DNA of 23,724 nucleotides from Hyphomicrobiales bacterium (GTDB lineage Bacteria; Pseudomonadota; Alphaproteobacteria; Rhizobiales; JAJFHC01), in contig JAJFHC010000074.1 of assembly GCA_021775835.1 (NCBI GenBank), positions 1 to 23,724 of the forward strand. Reading direction: 5' to 3'. The notes under the pieces are model-generated. The model was not told where the DNA came from, did no database searches, and worked only from the letters and a program-made list of their open reading frames with translations. Below are positions 22,071 through 23,724 of the stretch, piece after piece (position 1 is the first letter of the stretch; the number at the start of each line of letters is the position of its first letter). The position numbers and the translations under genes are program-made.

Positions 22071-23534
22071 TCAGAAAAGACTGCTTTGCGAGTCGTCAGA
22101 CGCCGGAGGCTTCCGTTTGGCGGGGCGTGATTTTGGCGGAACAGGCCCCGCGTCGCCTACCTGAACACCAACCGTCCCATCATGAAACTCGACACTCAGC
22201 ATTGCCCCGTCTATGACATTTTCCACCGTTCGCACCATGCGTCCATCTGCATCTCTCACCAGTGCAAAGCCACGTTTGAGAGCCGACTGATAACTAAGCG
22301 TCTCCAACAACTTGGCTTGCGCATCGAAGCGCGAACGGCCCCGTTCCACATGGCGGGTCACGGCCCTAACCGACCGGTCCGTCGCTTGCTGACCGAGTTG
22401 ACGCTTCTGATCGACAAGCCGGACGAGAGGTCGCGGTGTCAGCTGACTGCCGGCGCGCTCGTGTCGTGATCGCAATATGCGTGTATTGGCGATCAGGGCC
22501 TGTTCGATCCTCTGGCTGGCGGCGTCGAACTTCTGACGGGGCAGAGCCAGCAGGTCGGCGAGTTTGGGCAGCCCCCGGCCGGCGGACCGCAAACCCTGCT
22601 TGGCCTGTTCCAGATGGCGCCATAAAGCACGTGCATTGCGGGTACCAAGATCATCGACCAGGCCGACAAGTTCCGAGCGTACCGGCACGGCGCGTTCCGC
22701 GGCCGCCGTTGGCGTCGGTGCCCGCTCATCGGCGGCATGATCAATCAGGGTCCAGTCGGTCTCATGACCGACGGCAGAGATCAACGGGATGTCGCTTTGG
22801 GCCGCGGCTCGTACTACCGCCTCATCGTTGAAGCCCCACAGGTCTTCCAGGCTGCCGCCGCCGCGCGCCACGATGATGATATCGGGTCGGCTGACCGGCC
22901 CCAGAGGTTCCAGGGCATTGAAACCATCGATTGCGGCCGCGACTTCGGCGCCACTGCTCTCGCCCTGCACCCGCACCGGCCAAACGACAACGTGGCTTGG
23001 AAACCGATCCGCCAGTCGGTGCAGAATATCGCGGATGACGGCACCGGTGGGCGAGGTAACCACACCGATGACACGCGGCAAATAGGGCAGCGGCTTCTTT
23101 CTGGCGTCGTCAAAAAGCCCTTCTGCCGCCAGCACCTTGCGTCGTTCTTCCAGCAACGCCATGAGTGCCCCGATACCGGCAGGCTCCATGGAATCGATCA
23201 CGATCTGGTATTTCGACTGACCCGGAAAAGTTGTGAGCTTGCCGGTGACGATGACCTCCAGACCCTGTTCAGGCCGGATACGCAACCGTCCTGCCACACC
23301 CTTCCAGATGACGCCGTTGATCACAGCCTTGTCGTCCTTCAAGTCGAGATAGACATGGCCGGACCCTGGCGTACTCACCCGTCCCAGTTCGCCACGCACG
23401 CGCACATAACCATAAGTGTCCTCAACCGTCCTTTTGAGGGCGAAAGACAACTCGGATACGGAGTATTCGACCGCGTTGCCAAGACTTTCGCCCGTATCGT
23501 CATCCTGGTTATCAAACGGCCAATCGGTTGCCAT
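22071..23534 (-). CDS. xseA: exodeoxyribonuclease VII large subunit
   Basis: Catalytic large subunit of exonuclease VII, which degrades single-stranded DNA from both ends with the small subunit XseB (not in this window). It has 487 residues. Domains: an N-terminal OB-fold (residues about 24-125) with VRGELGRVSTPGSGHVYLDLKDD and GVIWKGV, the catalytic domain with VIGVVTSPTGAVIRDILHR, DIIIVARGGGSLEDLWGFND and ISAVGHETDWTLIDHAADERAPTPT, then long helices and LETLSYQSALKRGFALVRD near the end. I use the ATG at 23532-23534; the frame continues open into the divergent purD region, but that leader is not conserved. A Lys/Arg/Pro-rich C-terminal tail (RPAKRKPP) ends in SSLF. Confidence 0.97.
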   Translation of the reverse strand: MATDWPFDNQDDDTGESLGNAVEYSVSELSFALKRTVEDTYGYVRVRGELGRVSTPGSGHVYLDLKDDKAVINGVIWKGVAGRLRIRPEQGLEVIVTGKLTTFPGQSKYQIVIDSMEPAGIGALMALLEERRKVLAAEGLFDDARKKPLPYLPRVIGVVTSPTGAVIRDILHRLADRFPSHVVVWPVRVQGESSGAEVAAAIDGFNALEPLGPVSRPDIIIVARGGGSLEDLWGFNDEAVVRAAAQSDIPLISAVGHETDWTLIDHAADERAPTPTAAAERAVPVRSELVGLVDDLGTRNARALWRHLEQAKQGLRSAGRGLPKLADLLALPRQKFDAASQRIEQALIANTRILRSRHERAGSQLTPRPLVRLVDQKRQLGQQATDRSVRAVTRHVERGRSRFDAQAKLLETLSYQSALKRGFALVRDADGRMVRTVENVIDGAMLSVEFHDGTVGVQVGDAGPVPPKSRPAKRKPPASDDSQSSLF

Positions 23535-23577
23535 TGCGGGGTTTATCCTTATTTCTTTCGACTCAGTTACGCGATGA

Positions 23578-23724
<147 letters not shown>

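Overview
The window is chromosomal DNA from an alphaproteobacterium (high-GC by eye, composition not computed). The evidence is the marker set: a plant/alphaproteobacterial-type glutamate-cysteine ligase, the ubiquinone prenyltransferase UbiA, and the small families DUF6101, DUF4170 and DUF1127, which I know mainly or typically from alphaproteobacteria. The order ubiA, DUF6101, tldE/pmbA, cysQ-like phosphatase, DUF4170 is one I associate with Rhizobiales-like lineages. No phage, insertion sequence, CRISPR array, tRNA or rRNA was seen. Genus cannot be assigned by reading alone.

Left block (1-10065), mostly core genes. The window opens inside tldD (zinc protease subunit, N-terminus missing), followed 3 nt later by a four-helix membrane protein. 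Next come a two-part membrane protein and, convergent with it, a DUF1801 protein. gshA and rsmE lie on the minus strand; ubiA diverges from rsmE. DUF6101 is convergent with ubiA, and tldE, the cysQ-like phosphatase and DUF4170 form a plus-strand run. The TldD and TldE partners are therefore about 6.5 kb apart.

Middle block (10066-22070), accessory in character. It starts with a decayed, frameshifted isochorismatase-family remnant (minus strand). It then carries an SLC13-type transporter coupled to a tandem universal stress protein; a LysR regulator divergent from an AhpD-like CxxC protein and a pyridoxamine-phosphate-oxidase-fold protein; an MscS-type channel fused to a cyclic-nucleotide-binding domain; a small secreted cysteine-rich protein, a GNAT acetyltransferase and an amidohydrolase in one direction; and PhzF and DUF1127 divergent from a GcvA-like LysR regulator. 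In many relatives, as I recall, DUF4170 is followed by Kdo transferase and lpxK, so this block may sit at a rearranged or insertion-prone locus.

Right edge (22071-23724), core again: xseA on the minus strand, divergent from the first 30 codons of purD.

The points most worth a second look are the SLC13 transporter with both SNT motifs altered plus its coupled stress protein; the isochorismatase remnant marking the core/accessory border; the cyclic-nucleotide-binding MscS channel; the apparently duplicated helix-hairpin plus beta-domain protein at 1660-2826; and a GC-rich terminator-like hairpin just upstream of the PPOX-fold gene. I found no clear-cut novel multi-gene defence or biosynthetic system.
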